From contig JALOPS010000018.1 of assembly GCA_025453745.1 (NCBI GenBank), positions 1 through 34,223 on the forward strand: a stretch of DNA of 34,223 nt, given 5' to 3'. The translations under genes were made by a program, and so were the position numbers. This document shows positions 15,010 to 24,069 of the stretch, piece by piece. The notes under the pieces are model-generated. The model saw only the letters and a list, made by a program, of their open reading frames with translations, made no database searches and was not told the DNA's origin. How positions within the stretch are numbered: position 1 is the stretch's first letter; each line of letters opens with the position of its first letter. Source of the DNA: Gemmatimonadaceae bacterium. Its GTDB lineage: Bacteria; Gemmatimonadota; Gemmatimonadetes; Gemmatimonadales; Gemmatimonadaceae.

Positions 15010-18000
15010 TCAGGCCTTGGCATCCAGCCAGGTGGACCCCACGCCGACGTCCACCACGAGCGGAACGGCCAGCGTCGCCGCGCCGGTCATCTCCGTGACG
15101 ACCAGCGCCTTGAGCGCGTCGATTTCGTCCGGGGGTGCCTCGAAGACGAGTTCGTCGTGCACCTGGAGCAGCATCGCGGAAGTCATCGCGCGAGCCGTGA
15201 GCGCCGCATCGATGCGGATCATCGCGACCTTGATGAGATCGGCCGCCGAGCCCTGGATGGGCGCATTCGCCGCCACACGCTCGCCGAAGGCCCGGATGTT
15301 GTGATTGCGATCGGTCAGCTCGGGGATGTAGCGCCGGCGACCGAACAGCGTCTCCGCGTACCCGGTGGCCTTCGCGCGCACCACGCACGCCTCGAGAAAC
15401 GCCTTCACGCCCGCAAAGCGCGTGAAATACATCTCGATGAACGCCTTCGCCTCCGCCTGCGGAATGCGGAGCTGTCGCGCGAGCGCGAATGGCCCCTGCC
15501 CGTAGATGGTTCCGAAATTGATCGTCTTGGCTCGCGCGCGCATCTCGCTCGTCACGTCGGCGATGTCCACGCCGAAGATGATCGACGCGGTCTGCTTGTG
15601 GATGTCGCCGCCCGCGTGAAACGCCTCCACGAACGCCGGATCGTGCGACAGGTGCGCCAGGAGTCGCAGTTCGATCTGCGAATAGTCCGCGGACAGGAAC
15701 TGCCACCCCGCGCGCGGCACGAAGCCGCGGCGGATGTCGCGCCCGAGCGTTTTGCGCACGGGGATGTTCTGCAGATTCGGGTCCGACGAGGACAGTCGCC
15801 CCGTGGCGGCCACGGCCTGCTGGAACGACGTGTGCAACCGATGGTCGCGCGGGTTGAGCTGCTGCGGCAGCGTGTCGACGTACGTGTTCTCGAGCTTGAA
15901 GAGCTCGCGGTACTCCATCAGCAGCACGGGGAGCTGGTGCCCTTCCTCCGCGAGCTCCTGCAGCACGCTCGCGTCGGTCGACGGGCCGGTGGCCGTCTTC
16001 TTCTTGACCGGCAGCCCGAGCTTCTCGAAGAGGATGCGTCGCAGTTGCGGATTGGAGTTGATGTTGAACTCCTCGCCGGCGGCCGCATGGATCTCGCGCT
16101 CGAGGCGCGCGCGCTCTTCGCTGAAGCGCTGCTTGAGCTGCGCGAACCACGGCACGTCGATCGCCACGCCGGTCCACTCCATGCGTGCGAGCACGCCGAT
16201 GAGCGGCACCTCGACATCGTGCAGCAGCGCGGCAGCCCCCTTCGCGTCGAGCTGCGGTGTGAACAGCGCCCGCAGGCGCAACGTCATGTCCACATCTTCG
16301 CACGAGTACGCGCACGCCTCGGCGAGCGGCACGACGTCGAACGGCAGCGCCGTCTTGCCCGAGCCGCAGAGGGCGGTGTAGCTCGTCATCTCGTGCGCGA
16401 GGAATTCGAGCGCGAGCGTGTCGAGTCCGTGCGAGCGACGCCCCGGATCGAGCAGGTAGCTCGCGAGCATCGTGTCGAAGTCGAGCCCGTCGAGCGGCAC
16501 GCCCGCTCCCCGGAGCACGAGCAGGTCGTACTTGGCGTTCTGCGCCGTTTTCTTCGCGCCGGGGTCTGCGAGCAGCGCACGCAGCGGCGCCATCGCGTCG
16601 CTCGTGATCGCCGGCAGATTGACCGGTGCGGGAGCCCCCGCGGCGATCGCGCGACCGGCGATGCTCGTCGTCGGTGGTGCGACCATGCCCAGCAAGTCGC
16701 CTTCCGCGCCGTAGGCACGGTGCGCGAAGGGGAAGTAGTACCCCTCCCCGGGCGCGACGCAGATCGAGAGTCCCACGAGCCGAGAGCGCAGCGGGTCGAC
16801 GTCGAACGGGCTTTCGGGATCGATCACCGTCTCGGTGTCGATCGCGATCGCGGGCACCTCCCGCGCGCGACGAATGACGTGCGCGACCGCGTCAAGCGTA
16901 GTGACGAGCGCGTACACCGGCGCATCGCCTGGCTCCGGTGGGGGGGCGTCGACGCGCGGCGCCTCGAGCACGATCGGCGCGCCCCGTGCGCGATCGGCGG
17001 GGGGCGGCGGCTCCGACGACGCCGCCTCGGTCCCCTCGTGCGCCGCCACCGGCGCGCCGGCGCCATTCCCCTCGACTTCGCTGGGCGCGAGGGCGCTCGC
17101 CGTCGTGCCCACGCCCGGCGCCACGCCAATCGTGGCGAGTCCCTTGAGCAGCGTATTGAAGTCGAGCTCGAGGTAGAGCCGCCGCAGAGCGTCGACATCG
17201 AGCGGCGAGAGGCGCAGTGCGTCCAGGTCGAGCGCGATCGGCAGCGCATCCTGCACGGTCACGAGGCGCTTCGAGAGCGCGGCGTCCGCTGCGCCCTCAC
17301 GCAACGCCTTCTGCGCGCGTGCGGGGGTGATCGCATCGAGATTGGCGTAAATCGCCTCGAGCGAGCCCCATGTGGCGAGGAGATCACGCGCCCCCTTCTC
17401 GCCGATTCCCTTGACGCCCGGCACGTTGTCCGCGCTGTCGCCGACCATCGCCAGATAGTCCACCACCTGCTCCGCCCCGACGCCGAGTCGCTCCGCGACG
17501 TTCTCGACGGTGTACGTCTTCTCCGTCGTCGCGCCGGGACGGCCGTGATACGGGTTGAGCACGGCCACCTGTGGGGTGACGAGCTGCAGGAGATCCTTGT
17601 CGGGGCTGACGACGACCACATCGATGCCCGCAGCGGCCCCTTGCTTGGCCAGCGTGGCGATCACGTCGTCTGCTTCGTAGCCGTCGAGTGTCAGCAGGGG
17701 AATGCCGTGCGCCGCGAGGAGCTGCCCGACGCGTTCGACGCCGCGATCGAAGTCCGCCTGCGCGGACTCGTCGAGGGCGACGCGGTTGGCCTTGTAGTCG
17801 GCAAAGAGCTCATCGCGCGCCGATGCGCCTGCGTCGTTGACCCAGCCGAGATACTCCGGCGTGCGCGTGCGCCGCAGGCGATCGAGGAAGTTGGCGATTC
17901 CCCATGGAATGGCCGTCTGTTCCCCGCGCTTGTTGGTGAGCGGCCGATCGCCCGCCGCGTGAAACGCGCGGTAGATCAGCGCATAGCCATCGATCAGAAA

Positions 18001-18033
18001 GAGCCGCGGCCGGGCCTCCGCGCCCGCCGTCAT
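15010..18033 (-). CDS. polA: DNA polymerase I
   Basis: PolA fills gaps and removes RNA primers during replication and repair. The 1007 residues are longer than the usual ~930. The 5'-nuclease domain (about 1-300) starts LFLIDGYALIYRAFH and includes LDGYEADDVIATLA and YLAMVGDSADNVPGVKGIGEKGA. A Pro/Ala-rich linker covers about 305-370. The 3'-5' exonuclease-like domain begins near 371, and its first catalytic motif is intact (AIDTET, 399-402). The polymerase domain has SSDPNLQNIPVR, FLSADYSQIELRLLAHLS (palm motif A), RAKTINFGTIYGQG (fingers, motif B) and LQVHDELVFEAP (motif C). It begins 13 bases after the GWxTD lipoprotein stop, so they probably share a transcript. Confidence 0.98.
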   Translation of the reverse strand: MTAGAEARPRLFLIDGYALIYRAFHAAGDRPLTNKRGEQTAIPWGIANFLDRLRRTRTPEYLGWVNDAGASARDELFADYKANRVALDESAQADFDRGVERVGQLLAAHGIPLLTLDGYEADDVIATLAKQGAAAGIDVVVVSPDKDLLQLVTPQVAVLNPYHGRPGATTEKTYTVENVAERLGVGAEQVVDYLAMVGDSADNVPGVKGIGEKGARDLLATWGSLEAIYANLDAITPARAQKALREGAADAALSKRLVTVQDALPIALDLDALRLSPLDVDALRRLYLELDFNTLLKGLATIGVAPGVGTTASALAPSEVEGNGAGAPVAAHEGTEAASSEPPPPADRARGAPIVLEAPRVDAPPPEPGDAPVYALVTTLDAVAHVIRRAREVPAIAIDTETVIDPESPFDVDPLRSRLVGLSICVAPGEGYYFPFAHRAYGAEGDLLGMVAPPTTSIAGRAIAAGAPAPVNLPAITSDAMAPLRALLADPGAKKTAQNAKYDLLVLRGAGVPLDGLDFDTMLASYLLDPGRRSHGLDTLALEFLAHEMTSYTALCGSGKTALPFDVVPLAEACAYSCEDVDMTLRLRALFTPQLDAKGAAALLHDVEVPLIGVLARMEWTGVAIDVPWFAQLKQRFSEERARLEREIHAAAGEEFNINSNPQLRRILFEKLGLPVKKKTATGPSTDASVLQELAEEGHQLPVLLMEYRELFKLENTYVDTLPQQLNPRDHRLHTSFQQAVAATGRLSSSDPNLQNIPVRKTLGRDIRRGFVPRAGWQFLSADYSQIELRLLAHLSHDPAFVEAFHAGGDIHKQTASIIFGVDIADVTSEMRARAKTINFGTIYGQGPFALARQLRIPQAEAKAFIEMYFTRFAGVKAFLEACVVRAKATGYAETLFGRRRYIPELTDRNHNIRAFGERVAANAPIQGSAADLIKVAMIRIDAALTARAMTSAMLLQVHDELVFEAPPDEIDALKALVVTEMTGAATLAVPLVVDVGVGSTWLDAKA
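17069..17093. repeat. REP-like hairpin inside the polA linker
   Basis: CCCTCG (17069-17074) and CGAGGG (17088-17093) flank ACTTCGCTGGGCG. On the polA strand this encodes ALAPSEVEG in the low-complexity linker between the 5'-nuclease and exonuclease domains. The word resembles the CTTCGACT..CGCTCAGG class of short interspersed repeats that produce SEVEG/AVEG peptides when inserted in genes. Only one copy is present in this window, so mobility cannot be judged from here. Confidence 0.3.
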
Positions 18034-18046
18034 CGGACGGGCACGA

Positions 18047-19528
18047 TCATCCGACGAGGCGTCGGTTGATCGCCTGCTGCAGCTCCGTTTGCGCTTGTGG
18101 CGACAGGCGCCAGCGCCCGAAGCCCGTCTGATCGACGAAGAGGAGCGTCAATCGCTGCCCCGTGTAGACCCACGTCTCGGTGCGTCCCCGGGCGTTGGGA
18201 TCCAAGGCGTTCGACTGCAGGATATTGTCCGGATCGCCAAGTCCCACGAACGCCATGCCGCGATCGCTGAGCCACCCCGCCCTGCCCTCTTCGCGAAAGC
18301 GGGCATTCGCCGAGCGCACGCGATTGAGATAGTCGCGCAACGCCTCGTTCTCGGTGGTCGACGGATTCGGGTCGGTCTCCTGCAGGAACCGCGTCCACAT
18401 CGCGGCGCGCGCGGGACCGGAGGCGTCACGCATCGCCTTGAGCCGTTCTGGCCGTGCAAAGAAGCGCAGGTAGCCCAGCATTTCGTCGAAGCTGGTCACC
18501 GGCAGGTCTTCGCCCAGCGTGACGAGCAGTCGCGTGCGCGATGTGTCCGGCGCGTCGCGCCGCACGGCCGCGACCGAGACGTACCCGACACCGAGCCGGC
18601 TCAGCGGCACCGCGACGGTGCCGGCGCCCAGGCCGGTGGGGCCGCTTGGTGTGAGCGTGACCGAGTCCTGCCACATGACGACATTGGAGTCGGCCAGCGC
18701 CGACACCGCGACCACCGTGGGCGCGCGCAATCCGTACGCTTCGACGTATACGGGCGCGATGGTATCGACACCGAAGGCGAAGGTGCCGCGTGGCGCCGAG
18801 AGGAGGCGCGGCAGCGAATCGACGGCGCGGCGGGCGATCGCCTCGTAGACGGGCAGCACCGAGGAGAGCGCGCCGGCGCCGAGCGCCGGTACCGTGAGCG
18901 ACACCTCCTGTCCGGCGATGCGCACGCTGCCCTCATCGCGCACGCCGATGCTCATGGCGTACGTGGACGGTGCGAGACGCAGGTACTGCTGGAAAATGAT
19001 GCTTTCGTCGAAGCGCGCCGCTTCGCGAAACGCCGCGACGCGCACGAGTTCGCGCGCGGTGAACTGCTGCACGACTTGTGCGCCGCGACGCAGTTCGACG
19101 GTCACGCTGTAGTTCGCGGAGTAGCGATCGCCGTCGCGCACGAACGAGAGGGCCCGATTGGGCACCGTGACGGCGAGCAGCACGAGGGTGGAGTCCGAGC
19201 GGGCATCGGCGAGAAACGCGACACGCGCGATGAACGGCATCAGCGCGCTGCCCGCGATGAGGCCCATCTGTCGGGCCACCTGCTGGCGATCGAGCCCCGC
19301 CACTCCGCCGCCGGTGAGGCCGCCGGCACCCGGCGCGCCCGGCCAGCCGGCCGGGCGTCGTCCGCCGCGCGCCGTCGAGTCGCTCGGTGCCCCGCCCTCC
19401 GGGGCTGGCGGGCCCACCTGCGGGCGACGCGCGCACGCGGGCAGCGTCGCCGCGATGAGCGGCAGCAGGGTTCCGACGATCATCCGCAGCGTGTGCCGCC
19501 GGCGGCGCACGCGAAACGCAGCGTTCAT
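18047..19528 (-). CDS. GWxTD-domain lipoprotein
   Basis: This 493-residue protein has a basic N-terminus, a hydrophobic stretch and the lipobox LPAC (LLPLIAATLPACARRP), so it should be an envelope lipoprotein. The C-terminal part has the domain hallmark as GWLSDRGMAFVGLGDPDNI with the preceding YLNRVRSANARFREEGR. The family normally reads GWxTD; here Thr is Ser. The central part is beta-rich with segments such as STYAMSIGVRDEG. The function of the domain is unknown. ATG 19528 gives a long n-region; ATG 19483 (MIVGTLLPL) is a shorter alternative. It lies directly upstream of polA and is divergent from the kinase gene, with a 108-base gap. Confidence 0.88.
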   Translation of the reverse strand: MNAAFRVRRRRHTLRMIVGTLLPLIAATLPACARRPQVGPPAPEGGAPSDSTARGGRRPAGWPGAPGAGGLTGGGVAGLDRQQVARQMGLIAGSALMPFIARVAFLADARSDSTLVLLAVTVPNRALSFVRDGDRYSANYSVTVELRRGAQVVQQFTARELVRVAAFREAARFDESIIFQQYLRLAPSTYAMSIGVRDEGSVRIAGQEVSLTVPALGAGALSSVLPVYEAIARRAVDSLPRLLSAPRGTFAFGVDTIAPVYVEAYGLRAPTVVAVSALADSNVVMWQDSVTLTPSGPTGLGAGTVAVPLSRLGVGYVSVAAVRRDAPDTSRTRLLVTLGEDLPVTSFDEMLGYLRFFARPERLKAMRDASGPARAAMWTRFLQETDPNPSTTENEALRDYLNRVRSANARFREEGRAGWLSDRGMAFVGLGDPDNILQSNALDPNARGRTETWVYTGQRLTLLFVDQTGFGRWRLSPQAQTELQQAINRRLVG

Positions 19529-19636
19529 GAACGGTATTCGTGGGGACTGATCTGGGGCCTGCGATGCACTGCACCCCTACGAGGGCAGAACACCATTCGG
19601 CTTGCTCCCCCCAGACGGCAGGGTTACGTTCGCCGC

Positions 19637-20587
19637 GTGCCTTCCGAGACGCTAGTCGGCGCCACGCTCGCGGGCTACACGTTGCAGGCTCTCGTGGGCG
19701 AGGGCGGCACGTCGACCGTCTACAAGGCGCATCATCCCGAGCACGGCCAGGTGGCCGTGAAAGTCCTGCGCGACAAGCTCCGCCAGGACCCGACCGCGGT
19801 GAAGCGGTTTGTCCGCGAGGCCGAATTCGGCACGCGGGTCACGCACCCGAACATCATTCGCACGATCGAGTTCGGCGAGGCGCCCGTCGGATCGGGCGCC
19901 CCCCAGCACTATCTCGTCATCGAGTGGGCGCCCGGCGAAATCCTCGAGAAGTACGCCAAGCGACACGCGCCGCTCCCCGCGGCCGAAGTGGCAGAGATCG
20001 TCCGGCAGATCTGCGCGGCGGTACAGGCCGCCCACGACCTGGCGATCGTCCACCGGGATCTCAAGCCCGAAAACGTGATGTACGAGGCGTCCTCGCGCGT
20101 GGTGAAGGTGCTCGACTTCGGGATCGCCGCCGACACCGACGCCGCGCCCGACCAGCGACTGACGCGCGCGGGCTTCTTCGTAGGCACCCTGATGTACGTC
20201 GCGCCCGAGGCGCTCTCGGGTGAGATGGTCGGCCCGGAGGCAGACCAGTACTCGTTGGCCACCATCGCCTACTACCTGCTGAGCGGCGCGCTGCCGTACA
20301 GTGGCAAGTCGCCGCGCGAGCTCTTCCAGCAACTGCTCACCGACCCGCCGCTCCCGCTCACCCGCACGCGCGCTGGCGGCTCCCTGGGGCCGGCGATCGA
20401 GGGCGTCGTGATGCGCGGCCTCTCGCGCGCCCCCAAACAGCGCTTCCCGAGCGTCGCAGCATTCGCGGACGCACTCGGCCGGGCCGCGTCGACCCCCGTC
20501 GTGGCCACCGCGCCAGGCGCCGCCTCGGGCCCCGAGAGCGAGAGCGGCCTCTTCTCGAAAGTCCGCGGCCTCTTTCGCAAGGGATGA
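19637..20587 (+). CDS. Cytoplasmic Ser/Thr protein kinase (Hanks type)
   Basis: This kinase has 316 residues from GTG 19637. The Gly-rich loop is GEGGTSTV (21-28), the ATP-anchoring Lys is K42 in VAVKVL, the catalytic loop is HRDLKPEN (139-146), DFG is at 160-162 and APE at 189-191, so all key residues are present and it should be active. There is no transmembrane helix or PASTA domain, unlike PknB. The tail ends in an amphipathic LFSKVRGLFRKG. The open frame runs far upstream through the antisense of the GWxTD gene, but no signal supports that part. The stop TGA overlaps the ATG of pyrE (ATGA), so the two are co-translated. The substrate is unknown. Confidence 0.93.
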   Translation: MPSETLVGATLAGYTLQALVGEGGTSTVYKAHHPEHGQVAVKVLRDKLRQDPTAVKRFVREAEFGTRVTHPNIIRTIEFGEAPVGSGAPQHYLVIEWAPGEILEKYAKRHAPLPAAEVAEIVRQICAAVQAAHDLAIVHRDLKPENVMYEASSRVVKVLDFGIAADTDAAPDQRLTRAGFFVGTLMYVAPEALSGEMVGPEADQYSLATIAYYLLSGALPYSGKSPRELFQQLLTDPPLPLTRTRAGGSLGPAIEGVVMRGLSRAPKQRFPSVAAFADALGRAASTPVVATAPGAASGPESESGLFSKVRGLFRKG

Positions 20588-21174
20588 TGGATCACCCGGA
20601 GAGCGCCCGGAGTGCGCTGCACTCCCTGTTGGCAGAACGATCGGTTCGGCGCGGAACCTTTACGCTGGCCTCGGGCCGGGTGTCGTCGTTCTACGTCGAC
20701 GCCCGTCTGACGACGATGAGCCCGGAAGGGCTCTCCCTGATCGGCCCGCTCGGACTTTATGAGATCCGAAGCGCCGGCTGGACGGTGGACTGCGTCGGCG
20801 GGCTGACCTTGGGCGCCGATCCCATCGCCTACGCCATCAGCTACGCGGCGGCGCTCGACCAGCCGGTCTCGGGAGCCGTCGCGCTTCGCGCCTTCACCGT
20901 GCGCAAGGAGGCCAAGGCGCACGGAACGGGTAAACTGATCGAGGGTCCGTTCCGCGCCGGGGACCGCGCCTGCGTCATCGAGGACACGATCACCACGGGT
21001 GGATCGGCGCTGCGTGCGGTCGAGGCCGTGCGCGCAGCCGGCGGCGTGGTCGTGGGTGTTCTCGCGCTGGTCGATCGCGAAGAGGGTGGACGAGGCGCGA
21101 TCGAAGCGGCCGGCGTGCCGGTTCGCGCGCTCGCGAGAATCTCCGAGCTGCTGCCGCTCGCGCCCAGCGCCTGA
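20584..21174 (+). CDS. pyrE: Orotate phosphoribosyltransferase
   Basis: PyrE joins orotate and PRPP to form orotidine 5'-monophosphate in de novo pyrimidine synthesis. The protein has 196 residues. The N-terminal segment FTLASGRVSSFYVDARLTTM is the orotate-side signature (in the family, F-x-L-x-S-G-x-x-S). LRAFTVRKEAKAHGTGKLIEG is the flexible catalytic loop with its Lys residues, and VIEDTITTGGSA (131-142) is the PRPP-binding motif. ATG 20584 overlaps the kinase stop; ATG 20587 is possible. A pyrimidine gene coupled to a kinase gene suggests shared transcription and perhaps growth-linked regulation, but no regulatory leader is visible. Confidence 0.95.
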   Translation: MMDHPESARSALHSLLAERSVRRGTFTLASGRVSSFYVDARLTTMSPEGLSLIGPLGLYEIRSAGWTVDCVGGLTLGADPIAYAISYAAALDQPVSGAVALRAFTVRKEAKAHGTGKLIEGPFRAGDRACVIEDTITTGGSALRAVEAVRAAGGVVVGVLALVDREEGGRGAIEAAGVPVRALARISELLPLAPSA

Positions 21175-21177
21175 CAC

Positions 21178-21195
21178 GCGCGCCGCCGGGCGCGC
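21178..21195 (+). terminator. Strong GC hairpin after pyrE
   Basis: GCGCGCC-GCCG-GGCGCGC is a perfect 7-base stem with a 4-base loop, three bases after the pyrE stop. No T-run follows, so it may be a Rho-dependent end or a processing/stability hairpin before the chemoreceptor-like gene. Confidence 0.4.
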
Positions 21196-21219
21196 CTGGA
21201 TTGATGACGTCGCGCGAGC

Positions 21220-22998
21220 GTGCGCGTCTTACGTGCTGTGACGCGCCTTCTGCACGAATCGACCGACGCCATCTTCCCGACCCTCCCCCCTGCCGAGCAG
21301 CGGGAGCCGGTCGATGCTGGTGCCCGGAACACGACCGACACCGGCTCGCCGACCGACGAGCACCGGGCGGTTGGTTCCGCGCGGGACGACGCTGGTTCCG
21401 TGCCAAACGACGTCTCGGCCAGGCTGGCCGGCGAAGAGCACGCAAAGGACGTGTTCTCGTTCCGTCGCGCCGGAGCCCGTCGCTTCTGGAGCACCGTCGC
21501 CATCACCGTGCTGCTCGCGGGGGCCATTCAGACGGGGCTCGCCGGACTGCCCGCGCCGCAAATGCTGGCGCTCTTCATGGGAGCCGTTGCCGGCAACTGG
21601 GCGCTCGTGTGGGTCGCCACCCATCCGCGGCTGTACCGGCGATGGATGCGCTACTGCTTCGCGGCCTTCGATTCGGCGCTCATCAGCGTCGTCGTGCTGG
21701 CATTCGGCGCACCGGTGCTGGCGATCTCCTACCTGCTCGCGATCGTCCCGTACTCCTTCGACCGTGGCCGCGCGCTTGGCTACACGTCGGCGGTGACCGC
21801 CGTGGTCGGGTTCCTCGCGGCGTGCTGGGGGCACGGGGCGTTCGGCTTTGGCGAGCCCGTGCCGATGGTCGACGCGCTCCTCGCCGCGGCGCTCATCCTG
21901 CTCGTCGCGCTGCAGGTCATTCCCCTCGGCTCGCGGCTCGTGCGACGCGTGCGCACCACGCGGCATCGCATGGAGCTCGTCGAGCGTGGGGAGCTTGCAG
22001 TGCGTGCCGATGCGCGCCACGACGACGAGCTGGGCTTTCTCGAGCGCGCGTACAACCGCATGCTCGACCGCCTTGGCGCGCTCGTGGAGTCGCAGCAGCG
22101 CGAAGCGAGTGAGGTGGCGGCGGTCGCCGCGCAGCTCACGCAAGCCGCACACGAGCTGCACGCGCGCTCGCGCGCGGCGTCGACGGCGGCGCGTCAGCTC
22201 AGCGTTCGCCTGGGCGACCAGCAGCGCGTCGGACAGGAAGCCGGTGGCGCGACGCGCGGGGCGCGCGACGACGCGCACCATGCGGCGCAGCAGGCACAGG
22301 CGCTGGCCGCGCAATCGACGGCGATGGACGAAGCCGCGCACGCGAGCGACGAGGCGGTGTCGGAAGCCACCACGACGCTCACGCGCATTGCCGACGGCGT
22401 GCGACGCACGGCCCAGCGTGTCGAAGCGCTCGACCCGGCCTCCGTCCGCGTACACGATGCGGTGGTGACCATCAGCCGCCTCGCGCGGCGCACGAACCTG
22501 CTGGCGCTCAACGCCGGAATCGAAGCGGCACGTGCGAACGAGCATGGGGTCGGGTTCGCCGTCGTCGCTGAAGAGATCCGCACGCTGGCACAGGAGAGTG
22601 CCACTGCGGCCACGAGCATCGCCGAGACCGTCGCGCGCGTGCGGGCCGAGATCGACGCGGCTGTGCAGGACATGCGGAGCACGGCGCGGCTGGTGGAGGA
22701 CACCGAGCACGTCGCGCGCGAGGCGACCGCGGCGCTCTCGTCGGTGCGCGGCACCGGGGCACTGGTGCGTGGCTCGGCGGGAACGCTGGCCGAGTTGGCG
22801 AGCGCGCAGGCGCGCGCGATGACGGCGCTCACGGCGGCGATCGAAGAGGTGGACGCGCTCGCCGAAGAGGCGGCGGTCCACGCGCGTGCGGCCGCCGATG
22901 CGGCGGACGCTCAAGCGGCGGCGAGTGCGCAAGTCAGCGGGGGCGCGACGCAGTTGGCCGCCGCGGCCGCGCGGCTCCGGGGCGAGGGCGGGCGCTAG
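21220..22998 (+). CDS. Methyl-accepting chemotaxis-like transducer with polytopic N-terminus
   Basis: The product has 592 residues from GTG 21220 (GTG 21238 is an alternative). After a polar region of about 85 residues there are five or six hydrophobic segments (about 88-235) with no large periplasmic sensor domain. A HAMP-like stretch follows ([22 protein letters not shown]... to YNRMLDRL). A long Ala-rich coiled coil then carries the receptor hairpin tip [20 protein letters not shown] (from about residue 424) with [16 protein letters not shown], the CheA/CheW-binding signature. No che genes are in the window. It may sense a membrane or intracellular cue. The last base triplets overlap the convergent AraC-type gene stop. 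Confidence 0.88.
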   Translation: MRVLRAVTRLLHESTDAIFPTLPPAEQREPVDAGARNTTDTGSPTDEHRAVGSARDDAGSVPNDVSARLAGEEHAKDVFSFRRAGARRFWSTVAITVLLAGAIQTGLAGLPAPQMLALFMGAVAGNWALVWVATHPRLYRRWMRYCFAAFDSALISVVVLAFGAPVLAISYLLAIVPYSFDRGRALGYTSAVTAVVGFLAACWGHGAFGFGEPVPMVDALLAAALILLVALQVIPLGSRLVRRVRTTRHRMELVERGELAVRADARHDDELGFLERAYNRMLDRLGALVESQQREASEVAAVAAQLTQAAHELHARSRAASTAARQLSVRLGDQQRVGQEAGGATRGARDDAHHAAQQAQALAAQSTAMDEAAHASDEAVSEATTTLTRIADGVRRTAQRVEALDPASVRVHDAVVTISRLARRTNLLALNAGIEAARANEHGVGFAVVAEEIRTLAQESATAATSIAETVARVRAEIDAAVQDMRSTARLVEDTEHVAREATAALSSVRGTGALVRGSAGTLAELASAQARAMTALTAAIEEVDALAEEAAVHARAAADAADAQAAASAQVSGGATQLAAAAARLRGEGGR

Positions 22999-23939
22999 CG
23001 CCTCGTCGACGGCCGCCGACCGCGCGGCCGAGTGCTCCCCGGCACGCCGCCGAGCGGGCGGAACGCACGCAACTGGTCGCGATGTGGCCAGACCAGTTCG
23101 TCGAGGAAGTGCGCGAGCATGGTTTCGCCGCTCATCGTCCGTCGAAACGCCGAGGCGTTGATGCCGACGAGCGACTGCACATGTCGACCGAAGGCTTGCG
23201 GCGACGAGTATTCAAGTGCGTTCGCGACGCTGGTGACCGAGTAGCCGGGGTTTTCGAAGTAGTGGGCCGCGCGGACGAGGCGCGCCATGCTCAGGTAGCG
23301 CTTGGGCGCGGGCAGTCGAGCACGGAAGAAGCGGCTCATGAGCATACCGGCGCCGGTGTCGCACCAGCGCGCGAGCTGCTGCACGGTCGAGACGCGCGGT
23401 GGCGCGAGAAAGAGGCGATCGAAGAACTCGAGCAGCTCGTCGGAGGCGTCCGGGAGGACCTCCCGCAGGCGTGCGCACGCGAGGCGCTCGATCCCGCGGC
23501 CGCGTTCGCTCGAGAGCAGCACGCGAAGCTCCTGCCAGCCGTGTGGCCGGCGCACATCGACGATGCGACGCACCCCGGTATGCCCCAGACTCAGCACCGC
23601 TTCGGGCACGCGCGGCACATCGGTCATCAGCAGGGCCACCGCCGGCACGCGCGGAAACTCGCGCACCATGCGGGCGACGCCGTGGGTCTCCCGGGGGATG
23701 CAGCGCGAGAGCGACATCACCACCGCGTCCGCGGCGCCCTCGCGCAGCGTGCGCAGCAGCTCATCGACCGAGTCGAGGTGGCGTGCCTCGTAGTACCCCC
23801 GGCCGGCCGCGTCCACGACGCCGCGTTCGTCCGGCAACAGCATGGTGGCCACGCGTGCCGGCGCGGGTACCGGTGACGTGCCCGGGGCCGCCTGAGGCGA
23901 CGTGGCCGCATCGCTGGCACTCGAGGTCGGTGCATGCAT
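22995..23939 (-). CDS. AraC-family regulator with receiver-like N-terminal domain
   Basis: This 314-residue protein ends in an AraC/XylS double helix-turn-helix region: [19 protein letters not shown], then [34 protein letters not shown], the conserved second HTH with its F-x-R-x-F/V pattern. The N-terminal part looks like a degenerate receiver fold: a hydrophobic strand [10 protein letters not shown] where a phospho-Asp would normally lie, then VPAVALLM and a closing VRRIVDV. It lacks the usual Asp, so it is probably not phosphorylated. ATG 23939 is used; the tail is Arg-rich. Its 3' end overlaps the transducer gene by 4 bases. The promoter region is shared with the divergent rnpB (23940-24069). 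Targets are unknown. Confidence 0.82.
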   Translation of the reverse strand: MHAPTSSASDAATSPQAAPGTSPVPAPARVATMLLPDERGVVDAAGRGYYEARHLDSVDELLRTLREGAADAVVMSLSRCIPRETHGVARMVREFPRVPAVALLMTDVPRVPEAVLSLGHTGVRRIVDVRRPHGWQELRVLLSSERGRGIERLACARLREVLPDASDELLEFFDRLFLAPPRVSTVQQLARWCDTGAGMLMSRFFRARLPAPKRYLSMARLVRAAHYFENPGYSVTSVANALEYSSPQAFGRHVQSLVGINASAFRRTMSGETMLAHFLDELVWPHRDQLRAFRPLGGVPGSTRPRGRRPSTRR

Positions 23940-24069
23940 GCCTGCTCCGTGATGGTGTGCGTGGAGTCATGCTATGGCATGGCGTCATTCACACATCACA
24001 TGCGGAAACGCGGTGATCGGCGTCGAGTCCCATCGATTCAACCGGGCTCCACGAGTAGCTTGCAGCCGT

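Noticed and set aside
14986-18069. 1027-codon plus-strand ORF opposite polA
   Set aside because: This is a shadow frame from GC-rich codon bias. The minus strand carries all PolA motifs.
18089-19636. Long N-terminal extension of the kinase frame
   Set aside because: It runs antisense to the GWxTD gene and has no recognisable domain. The kinase motifs begin just after GTG 19637.
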